A stretch of DNA of 41,709 bases, from the NCBI GenBank assembly GCA_012727415.1, contig JAAYHI010000023.1, positions 1-41,709 of the forward strand, read 5' to 3'. Origin of the DNA: Bacillota bacterium. GTDB lineage: Bacteria > Bacillota > Proteinivoracia > UBA4975. Below are positions 40,734-41,709 of this stretch, piece after piece (position 1 is the first letter of the stretch; every line of letters starts with the position of its first letter). The notes under the pieces are model-generated. The model saw nothing but the letters and a program-made list of their open reading frames with translations, ran no database searches and was not told where the DNA came from. The position numbers and the translations under genes were made by a program.

Positions 40734-41709
40734 TCACATACAAGGAAAGTGGCGTCGATGTGGCCGCTGCCGACAAGCTTACGGAAGAGTATAAGGCGGT
40801 GGCGGCAGCCGCCAGCACCCCCCATGTGCTGGGGGGTATAGGCGGGTTTGCAGGATTTCTCGCTCTGCCCGAAGGCTATGAGCGGCCGGTGTTGGTGGCC
40901 TGCACCGACGGAGTCGGCACTAAGCTGCGCCTCCTCATCGACCATGGTGAGGCAAGGACGGCAGGCAAGGATGCCGCCGCTATGTGCCTCAACGACTTGG
41001 CAACTTGTGGTGCTCAACCGCTCTTTATGCTCGATTACCTGGCGGTGGGCAAGCTGGACCCGGCTGTGGCTCAGGAAGTGGTGGCAGGGTTTGCCGACTA
41101 CTGCTGCCAGGCGGGATGTGCCCTGATTGGCGGAGAAACAGCGGAAATGCCGGGCTTTTATCCTCCAGGAGATTTTGACGTCGCCGGTTTTGCCGTCGGT
41201 GTGGTGGAGAAGGAGGGCATCGTCGATGGCAGGGGTTGTCAGGCAGGAAATCTGGTCCTGGGCCTGGCCAGCTCAGGAGTACACAGCAACGGATTCTCCC
41301 TGGTGCGCCTGCTGTTGGACCGGGGCCTCTTAGACCTGGAAAGGGACTGTGGCGGCATGCCCTTAAAGGAAGCGCTGCTGCAGCCCACGCGCCTCTACCT
41401 TCCCCTGGGGCACAGGCTGGGGCAGGTGCAGGCGGTTAAAGCCATGGCTCATATTACCGGCGGCGGCCTGCCCGGCAATGTGGGGCGCACCATCCCCGAC
41501 TCGTTGGATACTGTAATTGAATGGGGGAGTTGGCCCCGGCCTGCAGTCTTTGCCCTCATTGCCCAGGCAGGGGTGCCGCGGCAGGAAATGTTGGCGACTT
41601 TTAACCTCGGCATCGGCTATACCCTGGTGGTGGATAAAGATTACGCCGACAGCACCTTGGAACTTTGCCATCAAAGCGGGGTGGAAGCATGGGTTATAGG
41701 CAGCCTGCG
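40730..41709 (+). CDS. purM: AIR synthase PurM (3' end outside the window)
   Basis: About 326 codons of PurM, closing the imidazole ring to form AIR, are visible; the frame is still open at the right edge. Signatures: GIGGFAGFL, CTDGVGTKL, CLNDLATCGA, IGGETAEMPGFY and ITGGGLPGNV. The ATG at 40730 overlaps the purF stop; AAGGAG at 40714-40719 is the ribosome site. Only the last few residues of a typical ~345-residue protein are missing. Further pur genes (purN, purH, purD and perhaps purS and purQ) may follow. Confidence 0.97.
   Translation, partial: MITYKESGVDVAAADKLTEEYKAVAAAASTPHVLGGIGGFAGFLALPEGYERPVLVACTDGVGTKLRLLIDHGEARTAGKDAAAMCLNDLATCGAQPLFMLDYLAVGKLDPAVAQEVVAGFADYCCQAGCALIGGETAEMPGFYPPGDFDVAGFAVGVVEKEGIVDGRGCQAGNLVLGLASSGVHSNGFSLVRLLLDRGLLDLERDCGGMPLKEALLQPTRLYLPLGHRLGQVQAVKAMAHITGGGLPGNVGRTIPDSLDTVIEWGSWPRPAVFALIAQAGVPRQEMLATFNLGIGYTLVVDKDYADSTLELCHQSGVEAWVIGSL

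Noticed and set aside
1..41709. CRISPR array, rRNA genes or complete prophage
   Set aside because: No regularly spaced repeats, no rRNA sequence and no phage structural genes were seen; the only RNA gene recognised is the Sec tRNA.

Overview
The window looks like a chromosomal segment of an anaerobic, moderately GC-rich Gram-positive bacterium (Bacillota, Clostridia-like). The evidence is a CIRCE-controlled groES-groEL operon, guanine-type purine riboswitches with intrinsic terminators, frequent TTG/GTG starts with strong Shine-Dalgarno sites, a two-subunit iron-sulfur L-serine dehydratase, the small form of PurL, and a complete selenocysteine (Sec) machinery. No species can be named from this alone.

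Layout. 1-6473: an operon of a MoxR ATPase, a DUF58 protein and two membrane-anchored VWA proteins. 6555-13523: a selenium cluster (selA, selB, a LysR regulator, selD, the Sec tRNA gene selC), then an FdhD-like gene and two related small membrane proteins. selD is itself a selenoprotein: an in-frame TGA at 10759 is followed by a SECIS-like hairpin. 13685-15757: groES-groEL. 15850-20040: a second MoxR/DUF58 system, this one with a membrane transglutaminase. 20062-21522: guaA, whose glutaminase domain lacks the catalytic cysteine. 21523 to about 27700: an AT-rich accessory region that starts exactly at the 3' end of guaA. A second, diverged copy of the guaA 3' end and terminator lies about 4.4 kb downstream, which suggests integration at guaA. 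This region holds a secreted C39-like peptidase, a lipoprotein, a broken IS21 istB, a secreted Gly-rich-helix protein with a small membrane partner, and a nested palindromic element. 27726-32484: a frameshifted MFS transporter, a Nudix hydrolase with sdaAB-sdaAA, and an ABC exporter whose permease seems to have lost an internal block. 32715-41709: purine metabolism. A guanine riboswitch precedes a pbuG-type permease, and a second one precedes purE-purB-purC-purL-purF-purM, which runs off the end.

How the genes work together. The sel genes make Sec-tRNA and selenophosphate, and the producer SelD probably contains Sec itself. The two guanine riboswitches would couple purine import and de novo synthesis to the same ligand. 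Several nitrogen- or carbon-donating partners expected in purine synthesis are missing or damaged: no purS, purQ or purK lies in the operon as seen, and GuaA has no nucleophilic Cys, while PurF keeps its glutaminase residues. This is the most interesting functional anomaly here; the guaA-anchored island is the most interesting structural one.
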